In this document: in pieces, positions 15,514 to 23,756 of the stretch | Position numbering within the stretch: position 1 is the stretch's first letter | How the letters are laid out: the number at the start of each line of letters is the position of its first letter | Translations under genes and position numbers: made by a program | NCBI GenBank assembly: GCA_964639665.1 | Contig: CAZXEU010000006.1 | Location: 1-26,901 of the forward strand | DNA from: CAZXEU01 sp964639665 | GTDB lineage: Bacteria > Bacteroidota > Rhodothermia > Rhodothermales > Bin80 | Direction: 5' to 3' | Length of the DNA stretch: 26,901 nucleotides | Notes under the pieces: model-generated | What the model saw: the letters and a program-made list of their open reading frames with translations, nothing else | Databases searched by the model: none | Told to the model about the DNA's origin: nothing

Positions 15514-15873
15514 TCAGAATTCAATCTCAGGCAGGTCCATCCACTGGGGCTCTCCCTCGGGCTTGAAATTGCGCGTGGCCACAAAATTCCAGCCACGGTG
15601 AAAGTTCAGCTTGAATTTTCCGCCACCGAAGCGTTCTGCCAGATACGTCATCGGGTCGCTTAGCAGTGAAGACATACTCAGCACCGTATCCCGCGCCAGA
15701 CCCTTGAATCGGACCGAATTCTGGAAGGGCTCCTGCACCAGGATGGTGATGCTGGACTCCGCGAGGGCGGCAAGAAAGGCAGATTCAATCTGTTCGTCGG
15801 TTGGAGCGTCGTTGCCTTGCTGCTGAAGCTCCGCCATGATGTACTTGGAGTATAGCGTCCAAACCCAGTCCAT
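15514..15873 (-). CDS. Hypothetical protein, first gene of a minus-strand pair
   Basis: 119 residues. The N-terminal helix (MDWVWTLYSKYIMAEL) is followed by an acidic loop, then QEPFQNSVRFKGLARD and a basic beta-rich end (FGGGKFKLNFHRGWNFVATRN). An AGGA lies about 8 bases before the ATG at 15873. It is transcribed divergently from the cupredoxin lipoprotein gene across a 184-bp gap that must hold both promoters. No family recognised; it probably works with its downstream partner. Confidence 0.7.
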   Translation of the reverse strand: MDWVWTLYSKYIMAELQQQGNDAPTDEQIESAFLAALAESSITILVQEPFQNSVRFKGLARDTVLSMSSLLSDPMTYLAERFGGGKFKLNFHRGWNFVATRNFKPEGEPQWMDLPEIEF

Positions 15874-16057
15874 GGCCTGTTCCTGCTTCCATTAATAAGA
15901 ATCGGCGAACCCCAGTCCACCGTCTTGACTTTAAGGCCCTATTTCCAAGATTTTAGCTGCGATCAACCGGGCGAAGAGATTCGATAGTGTGGCGTCCTGC
16001 CGCCCTCTCCGGTTCTCGCCGGCAACGTGCATTCTGAACAACCAACTACACATTAAG

Positions 16058-16837
16058 ATGCGACCTATCGGACTACTCCTGGTATTTGCTCTCCTCGCCG
16101 TCGGCTGTGGTGGCGGTGGCGGAAGCGCGGCCGAAGAACCTGCGATGGAGGAGGGTGGAGAGGAAATGGCGGAAGCGGTGGACTCGACACCCATGGGAAC
16201 CGGGTCCATTACCGGCATGATCAGCTTCGACGGCGCGGCGCCTGATCGCATGCCTCTTCGCATGACTGCCGATTGCATGGACGAGCGGGATACGGATCCG
16301 CTTTCCGACGCGACCGTCGTAGGCGAAGCGGGCGGGCTCCAATCCGTGTTTGTCTATGTATCCGGGGGCCTTCCCGACGGATACACCTATGCCACACCCT
16401 CCGAGCCAGCTGTTCTGGACCAGGAAGGGTGCATGTACGTGCCTCACGTCATGGGTGTGCAGACCGGCCAGATGATCCGGATCGAAAACAGCGACCCGTT
16501 CCAGCACAACATTCATCCGGTTCCCGAGACTAACCGCGGATTCAACGAGTCAACTCCAAACGAGGGAGACTACCTGGAGAAGTCGTTTCTCATTCCGGAA
16601 GTGATGATTTCCGTCAAGTGTGATGTACACACGTGGATGCAGGCCTACATTGGTGTGCTCGACCATCCATACTTCGGGGTCTCGGGTGCTGACGGCAGCT
16701 TCAACATTAGCGGTCTTCCGGCAGGCGAATACACGGTAACGACATGGCACTCGGAGTTGGGCGAGCAGACGATGTCAGTCAGTGTTACCGACGGTGAAGC
16801 GTCTACGGCAAATGTTACCTACAGCGCTGCCAGCTGA
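16058..16837 (+). CDS. Cupredoxin-like lipoprotein
   Basis: 259 residues. A lipoprotein signal (LLLVFALLAVGC, lipid Cys20) is followed by a Gly run and an acidic Glu/Met-rich linker. The body has a plastocyanin-like fold with a probable type-1 copper site: His150 or His153 (QHNIHP), Cys188, His191 and Met194 (CDVHTWM). The C-terminal part (DGSFNISGLPAGEYTVTTWH) resembles a carboxypeptidase-regulatory beta-sandwich, as in related secreted electron carriers. It is anchored at an outer or inner membrane facing the periplasm. It directly precedes the cytochrome oxidase operon, so it may donate electrons to the CuA subunit or serve copper delivery. ATG 16058 is chosen because it places the lipobox correctly. 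Confidence 0.85.
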   Translation: MRPIGLLLVFALLAVGCGGGGGSAAEEPAMEEGGEEMAEAVDSTPMGTGSITGMISFDGAAPDRMPLRMTADCMDERDTDPLSDATVVGEAGGLQSVFVYVSGGLPDGYTYATPSEPAVLDQEGCMYVPHVMGVQTGQMIRIENSDPFQHNIHPVPETNRGFNESTPNEGDYLEKSFLIPEVMISVKCDVHTWMQAYIGVLDHPYFGVSGADGSFNISGLPAGEYTVTTWHSELGEQTMSVSVTDGEASTANVTYSAAS

Positions 16838-16863
16838 ATTGACCAGCTTTGCGGCCAGATATG

Positions 16864-16917
16864 AGAAAGCGTTCAGCGACGCCAAGTGCGCGGTTGCTGA
16901 ACGCTTTCTTACTTTTG
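16864..16917 (+). terminator. Intrinsic terminator/attenuator between the cupredoxin gene and the oxidase operon
   Basis: A perfect 14-bp stem (AGAAAGCGTTCAGC at 16864-16877 pairs with GCTGAACGCTTTCT at 16896-16909), extendable by about 3 pairs toward the loop, is followed by a T-rich tail TTACTTTTG. It should end or weaken transcription after the cupredoxin gene. Confidence 0.85.
16910..16917 (+). promoter_or_regulatory. Candidate Bacteroidota-type -7 box for the oxidase operon
   Basis: TACTTTTG matches the TAnnTTTG -7 element described for Bacteroidota primary sigma promoters and lies 37 bp before the subunit I ATG. No clear -33 element is seen at the expected distance, and the box overlaps the terminator tail, so it may be chance. 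Confidence 0.3.
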
Positions 16918-16954
16918 TGGCTGCGTCATCATTCACTACGAAATAGACGAAACC

Positions 16955-18724
16955 ATGGCAGATAGCTCCGCAGAATCTGCTGCCCACAACGGAGCCGGCG
17001 ACCATCACCAAGGGTTCTGGCGGACGTACTGGTTCTCTACGGACCACAAGGTGATCGGCATTCAGTACGGCATCACTGCGCTGTTCTTCCTGCTTTTCGG
17101 GTTCGTCCTGATGCTGCTCATGCGCTGGCAGCTGGCTTCGCCTGGCGTCGAGATTCCGCTTCTGGGCGCGCTCACGCCGGAGCTGTATAACCAGTTCGGC
17201 GCCATGCATGGCACCATCATGGTGTTCATGGGCATTGTGCCGCTTGCCGTGGGGGCCTTCGGCAACTACGTCGTGCCGCTGCAAATTGGCGCACCCGACA
17301 TGGCGTTTCCGCGCCTGAACATGGCCAGCTACCATTTCTTCTTCTGGGGTGGCGTGATCATGATGGCCAGTTTCTTTGTGCCGGAGGGGGCTGCAAAGGC
17401 AGGCTGGACCTCTTATCCTCCGCTGGCGGATATAGAGACCATGGGGCAAACGATGTGGCTTTGGGGGATGGTTTTCCTCATAACCTCGTCTCTTTTGGGT
17501 GCCATAAACTTCATCACAACTATCATCCAGCTGCGGGCCGAAGGCATGACGTTCTTTCGCATGCCGTTCTTCGTATGGGCGCAGTTTGTCACGGCGTTCC
17601 TGCTGCTGCTTGCGTTCCCGCCTCTCGAGGCCGCCGGCTTTCTGCAGCTGGCGGACCGGCTGCTGGGCACGAGTTTCTTCCTGCCCAGCGGACTCGTGGT
17701 GACGGAAGGGCCCCTGGAGGTTGCCGGTGGCGGCAGTCCGCTCCTCTGGCAGCACCTGTTCTGGTTCCTGGCTCACCCGGAGGTGTACGTGCTAATCCTG
17801 CCGGCCATGGGGATCGTGGCCGAGGTCATTGCCAACAATACGCGCAAGCCGCTCTGGGGCTACCGCCTCATGGTGTATTCGCTGCTGTTCTTGGGTTTCA
17901 TGTCGTTCATCGTGTGGGCGCACCACATGTTCATTACGGGGATGGGAACGGCCATCAGCGCCTTTTTCCAGGTGACTACCATGATCATTTCCATTCCGTC
18001 GGTGGTGATCCTGTCCGCGCTTTTCATCACGCTGTATGGCGGCTCGATTCGCTTTACCGTACCGATGCTGTTTGCGCTGGGCTTTCTGCCGATGTTTGGC
18101 ATAGGGGGGCTGACTGGACTGCCGCTCGGACTTGCTCCAACGGACATTCCTTTGCACGACACGTACTACGTGATTGGGCATTTCCACTACGTTGTGGCGC
18201 CGGGTACCATCCTGGCCATGTTTGCCGGCATCTATTACTGGTTCCCCAAGATCACCGGTCGCCAGATGAATGACACCTTGGGCAAGATTCATTTCTGGGG
18301 ATCAATCATCGCCATGAACGGCATCTTCTTTCCGATGCTCATTCAAGGTATGGTCGGTGTTTCGCGGCGCCTGTTCGACGGAGGTTTGACATACAGTTTT
18401 TCGGAGCCGGTCCTGCAGTACAACTGGATCATGTCTGTTTCGGCAGCGCTTTTGTTCGTTGTGCAGATACCGTTTATCATCAACTTCTTCGTGAGCATGA
18501 AGAAAGGCACGAAGGTGGAGAAGGACAATCACTGGGACGCGACAACGCTTGATTGGTCCGCTACGCCTACGCCGCCCGTTGCCCATGGCAATTTCGCAGT
18601 TGTCCCAAGTGTATACCGGGACCCGTACGAGTACAGTGTGCCTGGAAGTGAGCTGCCCTACCATTCGCAGGACCTGGCACCCCCGGAGGAATCCGAAGCT
18701 GCCCACGTTGCAGTAGACGCCTGA
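16955..18724 (+). CDS. ctaD: Heme-copper oxidase subunit I, K-channel Lys replaced
   Basis: 589 residues, about 12 helices. The low-spin heme His85 and His411, high-spin heme His409, CuB ligands His274, His323 and His324, the HPEVY motif with Glu276 and Tyr278 (cross-link Tyr), and the Mg-site LHDTYY are all present. D-channel residue Asp115 (GAPDMAFPR) and the following Asn are kept. In the K-channel helix, the usual IP(T/S)x(V/I)K is IPSVVI: Ile352 stands where Lys354 (Paracoccus numbering) should be. This makes it an A-family-like enzyme with an unusual proton path, either an oxygen reductase or a reductase for another substrate such as NO; the retained Tyr favours oxygen. The operon runs I-III-IV-small-CxxC-II. 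Confidence 0.93.
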   Translation: MADSSAESAAHNGAGDHHQGFWRTYWFSTDHKVIGIQYGITALFFLLFGFVLMLLMRWQLASPGVEIPLLGALTPELYNQFGAMHGTIMVFMGIVPLAVGAFGNYVVPLQIGAPDMAFPRLNMASYHFFFWGGVIMMASFFVPEGAAKAGWTSYPPLADIETMGQTMWLWGMVFLITSSLLGAINFITTIIQLRAEGMTFFRMPFFVWAQFVTAFLLLLAFPPLEAAGFLQLADRLLGTSFFLPSGLVVTEGPLEVAGGGSPLLWQHLFWFLAHPEVYVLILPAMGIVAEVIANNTRKPLWGYRLMVYSLLFLGFMSFIVWAHHMFITGMGTAISAFFQVTTMIISIPSVVILSALFITLYGGSIRFTVPMLFALGFLPMFGIGGLTGLPLGLAPTDIPLHDTYYVIGHFHYVVAPGTILAMFAGIYYWFPKITGRQMNDTLGKIHFWGSIIAMNGIFFPMLIQGMVGVSRRLFDGGLTYSFSEPVLQYNWIMSVSAALLFVVQIPFIINFFVSMKKGTKVEKDNHWDATTLDWSATPTPPVAHGNFAVVPSVYRDPYEYSVPGSELPYHSQDLAPPEESEAAHVAVDA

Positions 18725-18728
18725 TAGT

Positions 18729-19373
18729 ATGTCTGTCCAAATTCCCTACGAAGTTTCGCTGCGCCGGGATACCGGCGTATACAACGCAAAGCTGGGTATC
18801 TGGCTGTTCCTGGCCTCCGAGGTCATGCTATTCGGAGGACTATTTGCCGCCTATGTTTTTCTTCGCCTGGGAGCAGAGTCCTGGCCGGGAATGCTTATTC
18901 CGGATACCACGGAGATGGCCACGCGCGCGGACCAGGTTCTAAATGTGCCGCTGGCTACACTCAACACGCTGATCCTGATTGCCTCGAGCGTCACAATGGT
19001 AATGTCCTGGGCCTCGCTGAAGATGAATGACTTCGGCAAGTACCGGCTTCACATGGGGCTCACCATTCTCCTGGCCCTGGGCTTCCTGGTAGTGAAGGCG
19101 TTCGAGTACGGTTCCAAGTTCGGCCACCATCTCTATCCCGAGACCAACAATTTCCTTGCGGTGTACTTTGTGCTGACCGGGCTGCACGCCATTCACGTAA
19201 CGGGAGGCATCATCGTTAACGCCTATTTCTGGGGCCCGGGAGCCAAGATGTGGAAGAAGGGCACCGCCCGCGCAAAGGAGCACTTTACCAATCGCATCGA
19301 GGTAGCCGGACTGTACTGGCACTTCGTGGACCTGGTCTGGATATTCCTGTTTCCGACCATTTACCTGCTGTAG
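18729..19373 (+). CDS. ctaE: Cytochrome c oxidase subunit III
   Basis: 214 residues with five hydrophobic helices typical of short bacterial subunit III: LGIWLFLASEVMLFGGLFAAYVFLR at the start, GLHAIHVTGG in the middle, and VAGLYWHFVDLVWIFLFPTIYLL at the C-terminus. The conserved Glu in SEVMLFGG and the WHFVDLVW signature are intact. It starts 4 bp after the subunit I stop. It stabilises subunit I and its proton uptake path in the inner membrane. Confidence 0.95.
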   Translation: MSVQIPYEVSLRRDTGVYNAKLGIWLFLASEVMLFGGLFAAYVFLRLGAESWPGMLIPDTTEMATRADQVLNVPLATLNTLILIASSVTMVMSWASLKMNDFGKYRLHMGLTILLALGFLVVKAFEYGSKFGHHLYPETNNFLAVYFVLTGLHAIHVTGGIIVNAYFWGPGAKMWKKGTARAKEHFTNRIEVAGLYWHFVDLVWIFLFPTIYLL

Positions 19374-19407
19374 TTCCTCCCAGAATACTTGCAATTGACT
19401 TCGAGCC

Positions 19408-19755
19408 ATGGCCGAGCACATGACCCTTGAGGAGGTTAGGAAGCATGTCCGCGTGTACATGATGGTATTCGCGGCGCTGGCGGTGCTTACCGTCGTTACC
19501 GTCCTGGTCTCGTATCTGGACGTGTCCACCTATCCGGCGCTCATTATCGCGCTCTTCATAGCAATTGTGAAAGGCTCTCTCGTGGCTGCCTATTTCATGC
19601 ACCTGATCAGCGAAAAGAGAGTCGTCATGTGGGTTCTGCTCACTACGGTGATCTTCTTGATCTGCATGTTTATCCTCTTTATCGCCTCGCTTGCGGATCA
19701 GGAGCAACTCGTTACAGTTGTCTCAAGCGTACTGGACTGGGTGAATGTCGCTTAA
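19408..19755 (+). CDS. ctaF: Cytochrome c oxidase subunit IV (prokaryotic type)
   Basis: 115 residues with three helices. The VRVYMMVFAALAVLTVVTV helix and the IVKGSLVAAYFMHLISEKR segment match the prokaryotic COX4 family, in which the K.....YFMHL pattern is conserved. Its last codons overlap the start of the next gene (19745-19755). It is a structural subunit of the membrane complex. Confidence 0.9.
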   Translation: MAEHMTLEEVRKHVRVYMMVFAALAVLTVVTVLVSYLDVSTYPALIIALFIAIVKGSLVAAYFMHLISEKRVVMWVLLTTVIFLICMFILFIASLADQEQLVTVVSSVLDWVNVA

Positions 19756-19951
19756 GGCCTTCCATATCGTCTTCGTCGCGGCGTCCATTCTTGTGTCCAT
19801 TCTCTATGGAGTGTGGGCAGTTTTCATGTACCTTACGGAAGGTGGCCTACTGCTGTTGGCCAGTGGACTGGTGGCGTTCCTGGTGGCTGTGGGCCTGATA
19901 TTGTACGGCGGTGCCGTGCTGAAGAAGTTTCGCAACTTGAGCTATCTGTAG
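19745..19951 (+). CDS. Small two-helix membrane protein of the oxidase operon
   Basis: 68 residues with two hydrophobic segments (about 4-27 and 33-57) and a basic C-terminus (LKKFRNLSYL). ATG 19745 lies inside the subunit IV gene, so translation is coupled. Comparable small proteins often lie in oxidase operons of this group; it is probably an assembly or minor structural subunit. No named family. Confidence 0.8.
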   Translation: MSLKAFHIVFVAASILVSILYGVWAVFMYLTEGGLLLLASGLVAFLVAVGLILYGGAVLKKFRNLSYL

Positions 19952-19959
19952 GTCGGATC

Positions 19960-20235
19960 ATGCGCGTGGTTATCTCCATTCTAGCCGGCGTCTGTTTTTT
20001 CATGCTTGTTCCCGGCGTTGCCACGGCGTGTGAGCAGTGTCTCGGGACGGGTGGCGCGAACGGGCCAACCATTCGGGCCCTGTTCTTTTCCATGGCGTCG
20101 CTGCTTCTCATGATAGGGTTTGTGGGCACCGGGATCGGTGCATTCTTCTTTAACATGCGGCGGCGGACCAAGAGGCTGGGTCCGGGAAACGTAGCCGTCA
20201 ATGAGCAGGGTGATCTTACCCCCAACAACCAGTAA
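19960..20235 (+). CDS. Small exported membrane protein with CxxC motif
   Basis: 91 residues. A signal-like segment ends at VATA (about residue 23), directly followed by CEQC, a Gly/Ala loop, one transmembrane helix (about 40-63), a stop-transfer RRRTKR patch and a polar tail. The CxxC would face the periplasm, where it could bind copper or form a disulfide; it is not a heme site (no CxxCH). It sits between subunit IV and the CuA subunit, so a role in CuA insertion or redox assembly is plausible but inferred. ATG 19960 begins at the signal peptide; longer in-frame starts lie inside the previous gene. Confidence 0.8.
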   Translation: MRVVISILAGVCFFMLVPGVATACEQCLGTGGANGPTIRALFFSMASLLLMIGFVGTGIGAFFFNMRRRTKRLGPGNVAVNEQGDLTPNNQ

Positions 20236-20240
20236 GTGAA

Positions 20241-21176
20241 ATGTTCGATCTGAGCAAGGTAATGGGCATGCCCCTGGATGCTTCCGGGCATGGCGCGCCC
20301 ATAGATGCCATGATGAGCTGGGTGCACTGGCTCATGATCGCTCTCTTCGTATTCTGGGCGCCATTCTTTCTGTATACGCTGTATCGCTTTAGCGCCAAGC
20401 GACAGCCGAAGGCAAACTATCGCGGCGTGAAGAGCAAGTTTTCGACGTATCTGGAAGGCGGCGTGGTGGTGGCCGAGGCTGTACTTCTTGTGGGCTTCGC
20501 CTTCCCCATTTGGGCAGAAATAAAGAACGATTTCCCGGACGAGAGCGAGGCGCTCATTGTAAACGTGATCGCGGAGCAGTTTGCGTGGAATGTCGTCTAT
20601 CCGGGAGCCGACGGCGAGTTCGGGCTCACGACGCCTACCAAGCCGATGAATATCGATCCGGATGACCCGCGCGGCGCGGATGATGTCCTGGTTCTGAACG
20701 AATTGCACCTGCTAAAGGGGCAGCCGGTGATTGCAAACCTCTCAGCAAGAGACGTCATCCACAGCTTTGGCCTTCCCAACATGCGGGTTAAGCAGGATGC
20801 CATCCCGGGCCTTGTCATACCCGTGTGGTTCGTGCCGGAAATGTCCACGCGGGAATTTCGGGAGTCGATGACCAAGGTGATGCCGATCAGCGAGGATCAG
20901 ACGCGCCGGCGCCAGTATCCTCCGTACCGGTGGATATCGCAGGAGGAACACATGCTCCCGGACAGCACGGTACTGGTGTCCATGGACCAGAGGCTGTCAA
21001 CCCGGATTCTCGACCGGTTGCATGAGGCTGGCATCACGGAGATAGCGGCCGCGCCAGACATGGAAATAGCCTGCGCCCAGCTCTGCGGAGGCGGCCACTA
21101 CAGCATGCGCGGCACGGTCATCGTGCACGAGACAGAAGCGGAATTCGAGGAAGCCATTAGCCGCTTCGACTTCTAG
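20241..21176 (+). CDS. ctaC: Cytochrome c oxidase subunit II with CuA site and long insertion
   Basis: 311 residues. Two N-terminal helices (about 24-50 and 76-95) are followed by the periplasmic CuA domain. The CuA ligands are complete: His174 (DVIHSFGLP), Cys278, Cys282, His286 and Met289 (CAQLCGGGHYSM). Between His174 and Cys278 there are 104 residues, against roughly 35-45 in typical CuA domains. The extra part holds STREFRESM, RRRQYPPYRW and STRILDRLHEAGITE. No fused cytochrome c is present, so a separate donor is needed, possibly the cupredoxin lipoprotein. The gene is last in the oxidase operon, 5 bp after the CxxC protein. Confidence 0.93.
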   Translation: MFDLSKVMGMPLDASGHGAPIDAMMSWVHWLMIALFVFWAPFFLYTLYRFSAKRQPKANYRGVKSKFSTYLEGGVVVAEAVLLVGFAFPIWAEIKNDFPDESEALIVNVIAEQFAWNVVYPGADGEFGLTTPTKPMNIDPDDPRGADDVLVLNELHLLKGQPVIANLSARDVIHSFGLPNMRVKQDAIPGLVIPVWFVPEMSTREFRESMTKVMPISEDQTRRRQYPPYRWISQEEHMLPDSTVLVSMDQRLSTRILDRLHEAGITEIAAAPDMEIACAQLCGGGHYSMRGTVIVHETEAEFEEAISRFDF

Positions 21177-21296
21177 GTCCGGGACCGGCAGTGCCGTATT
21201 CGGCGGCTCTCGCAGCCGGGGCAAGCCGGGAGGAAAGCAGTCTGCGGCTCGGGGTTGCGCGCGAAGTGTGCGTTAAGGGCTTCGGCGCGCTGACGT

Positions 21297-22949
21297 CTAC
21301 CTGCTTCGTCGGTGCGCCTGCAGATCGGGCAATGGCACGACGTCTGCACGTTGGGCCCATGCCTCGTAGAGCGCAGCCATTTCGGCTGCGCGTTCGGGCA
21401 TAAATTCCGCGAGATCGTTCATTTCCGACCGGTCCGCCTCCATGTCATAGAGCTCCCAGTCGCCACGCGCAACGGCCACCAGCTTCCACTTGCCGACGCG
21501 AACCGCGCGGTGACCTTCGTGCTCCCAGAACAACGGGCCTCTCTCTAAGGAGGCCTCGTCCAGGATAGGCAAAAGGCTCTTTCCCTCAAGCGGCGTGATG
21601 ACGCTACCCGCAAACTCTTCGGGATAAGCCGCTTCTGCCGCGTCAAGAGAAGTTGCCATGACATCAATAATGTGGCCGACCTCACGCGTAAGTCCTCCGC
21701 CTTCACCGTAGCGCGCTGGCCAGTGGATGATGAAGGGCGTGGCAATGCCTCCCTCATGCACCCAGTGCTTGTAGCGTCTGAATGGCGTATTGCTCGCGTT
21801 GGCCCACGCGGGGCCGTAGCTCTGGTAGCTTTCCTCCGGACCGGGAAGATTCGAAATGTCATTGCCGACGGCCACGGTATCTCCTGCCCGGGTGTGTCTC
21901 GCGATGAAGAGACCCTGCCAAGCCGGCGTCAAGATTTCAGCGCAGCCGCCGTTGTCAGCCAGGAACATGACCAGCGTATTCTCGAACCGGCTGGTGGACT
22001 CCAGCGCGGAGATGATGCTGCCGATGCCGCGATCCATGATTTCAACCTGGGCCGCGTATACCTCCATGGCCCTGGCGTACCACGCGCGTTCCTCCTCCGA
22101 CACGTTTTCCCACGCTGGCACCCTTGGGTCACGAGGCGTAAGCGGCCAGTCCGGACTGATGATGCCCATGTCGCTCATGCGAGCGAGACGCTCCTGGCGC
22201 AACGCGTCCCATCCCGCGTCATAGCGTCCGGCATACCGGGCGATGTCTTCAGGCGGGGCATGTAGGGGCCAGTGGGGGGCGGTGTAGGCGATGTACAGGA
22301 AGAAGGGCTCCTCGCCGTATTCTCGTGCGTGCGTCTCTACGTAGCTGGTTGCCTTCTCCGTTATCGCGTCAGTGTAATAGTATTCGCCTGATTTCGGTGT
22401 GATAGGCGTATTACCTTCCGTTAACGTTACAGGATCGTAGAAGCTGCCGGCACCGATTATGGTGCCATAGAAACGGTCGAATCCACGCTGTAGCGGCCAA
22501 TTGTGCGTCGATGTCTTCGAACTGTCTCCCGTCCAGTGTCCGAGCTGGCCCGTTACGTGCCACTTGCCCGACATGTAGGTGCGGTACCCGACCTGTTTCA
22601 GAGCCTGGGCGATGGTTACGCTCTGTTCGTTTAGATCTCCGCGATAGCCGGGAAGTCCGTCATCTGCTGTCATGTGCCCGACCCCCGTCTGGTGTGGGTA
22701 CAGGCCTGTCAGAAGGGATGCACGTGTTGGGCAGCACCGGGCAGAGTTGTAAAATTCGGTAAAGCGCAATCCTCCGGCTGCCAGCCGGTCCAGGCTGGGA
22801 GTCCGGATCTCGCCGCCGTACGGGCTTATGTCAGAAAAGCCCATGTCATCAGCCAGAATGACGACAATGTTAGGAGGATCATGGGCAGTTGACGCGCAAC
22901 CGACCATCACGCAGATGCTTGCACAGGCGAAAAGAAGTGAATAACGCAC
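21297..22949 (-). CDS. Lipoprotein S1-family sulfatase (arylsulfatase-like)
   Basis: 551 residues from a GTG at 22949, chosen because it yields a classic lipoprotein signal (MRYSLLFACASICVMVGC, lipid Cys18); the frame stays open to 23096 but without a better start, and GTG 22973 or TTG 22961 are alternatives. The sulfatase signature CCPTRASLLTG places the formylglycine Cys at residue 72. Metal ligands Asp34-Asp35 (LADDMGF) and a later LADNGG segment are present, as is the SGKWH motif. It hydrolyses sulfate esters outside the cytoplasm; the closest group by eye is arylsulfatase A-like S1_4. No maturation enzyme is adjacent. Transcribed convergently to the oxidase operon. Confidence 0.9.
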   Translation of the reverse strand: MRYSLLFACASICVMVGCASTAHDPPNIVVILADDMGFSDISPYGGEIRTPSLDRLAAGGLRFTEFYNSARCCPTRASLLTGLYPHQTGVGHMTADDGLPGYRGDLNEQSVTIAQALKQVGYRTYMSGKWHVTGQLGHWTGDSSKTSTHNWPLQRGFDRFYGTIIGAGSFYDPVTLTEGNTPITPKSGEYYYTDAITEKATSYVETHAREYGEEPFFLYIAYTAPHWPLHAPPEDIARYAGRYDAGWDALRQERLARMSDMGIISPDWPLTPRDPRVPAWENVSEEERAWYARAMEVYAAQVEIMDRGIGSIISALESTSRFENTLVMFLADNGGCAEILTPAWQGLFIARHTRAGDTVAVGNDISNLPGPEESYQSYGPAWANASNTPFRRYKHWVHEGGIATPFIIHWPARYGEGGGLTREVGHIIDVMATSLDAAEAAYPEEFAGSVITPLEGKSLLPILDEASLERGPLFWEHEGHRAVRVGKWKLVAVARGDWELYDMEADRSEMNDLAEFMPERAAEMAALYEAWAQRADVVPLPDLQAHRRSR

Positions 22950-23756
22950 GACGGAGTCCAAAGGGAAGCTCACTGGCAAGATAGGGATGACTGCATGCGG
23001 GTGTAACGCCCGGTCCTCGCGGGTCCAGCCGCGGAGGTCGATGGTACCCTTGCTGCGGGCAGGCGAAAGGTAGCGACACGCACCTTGTATACCCACAGAT
23101 CAAACATCGCGGACGAACCGGCTCTGCGGTCTGGATACGCTGCTGCAAGGCCGCTCCTTGCAGAGGACATTCTTCGGGTCCCGGTATTGCCGGAGTTCGC
23201 CGCCAGACTTATGCTGCGAAACTGAGCCGCCTCCATGGGCAGGCTTGGCTCCCGGACCGGCCATTAGCCGCAACCTGACGAGCGCGCGCGCAATGTCCGG
23301 CTCAGCCGGCACAGCAAGGGGTCGGTCTTGACCGTTGGGCCGGAATGGTCAAATTGGGCGTCGCTGAAGCAGGAATTCGTGGCGCCTGAAGTTTCAGGAT
23401 TCCTCAGAGCCCCCGCCAATGGCGTCATTATCTTGCCATATTTGTAATGTTTCCGGTTCAACACGCGAGGCTGGCGGTGCGACAGAGCCTGCAATGTCCC
23501 GAGCGATCCATATTTGCAGAGGACACCGATTTCGCGGCCAGTTCATTCAATCCCGGTACCCGCGGCTGCTGAAATGAGTATTTTGTGAATTGGGGAGCCG
23601 TTGGTTTACGAGAACCATCAGGATTACTCCGGGTCAATGGCAAGGAGCAATACAGTGCGGTATCCGCGTGCAGCAGGTGAAGTGCGCGTGCATTGCACCG
23701 GGCATTCGTGCCTTGCCGATTCCATGCGAGAAGCCTGAATCGAATCTGCTGCCCGT
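22950..23756. other. Intergenic region of about 0.8 kb
   Basis: No gene is supported between the divergent sulfatase and DUF5916 genes. Open frames here are short, overlap each other on both strands and lack start signals. An AT-rich island at about 23425-23455 contains CATATTTG, close to a Bacteroidota -7 box, and TATTTTG occurs at 23579-23585; both are weak promoter candidates for the plus-strand gene. A long 5' leader or decayed sequence is possible. Confidence 0.5.
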
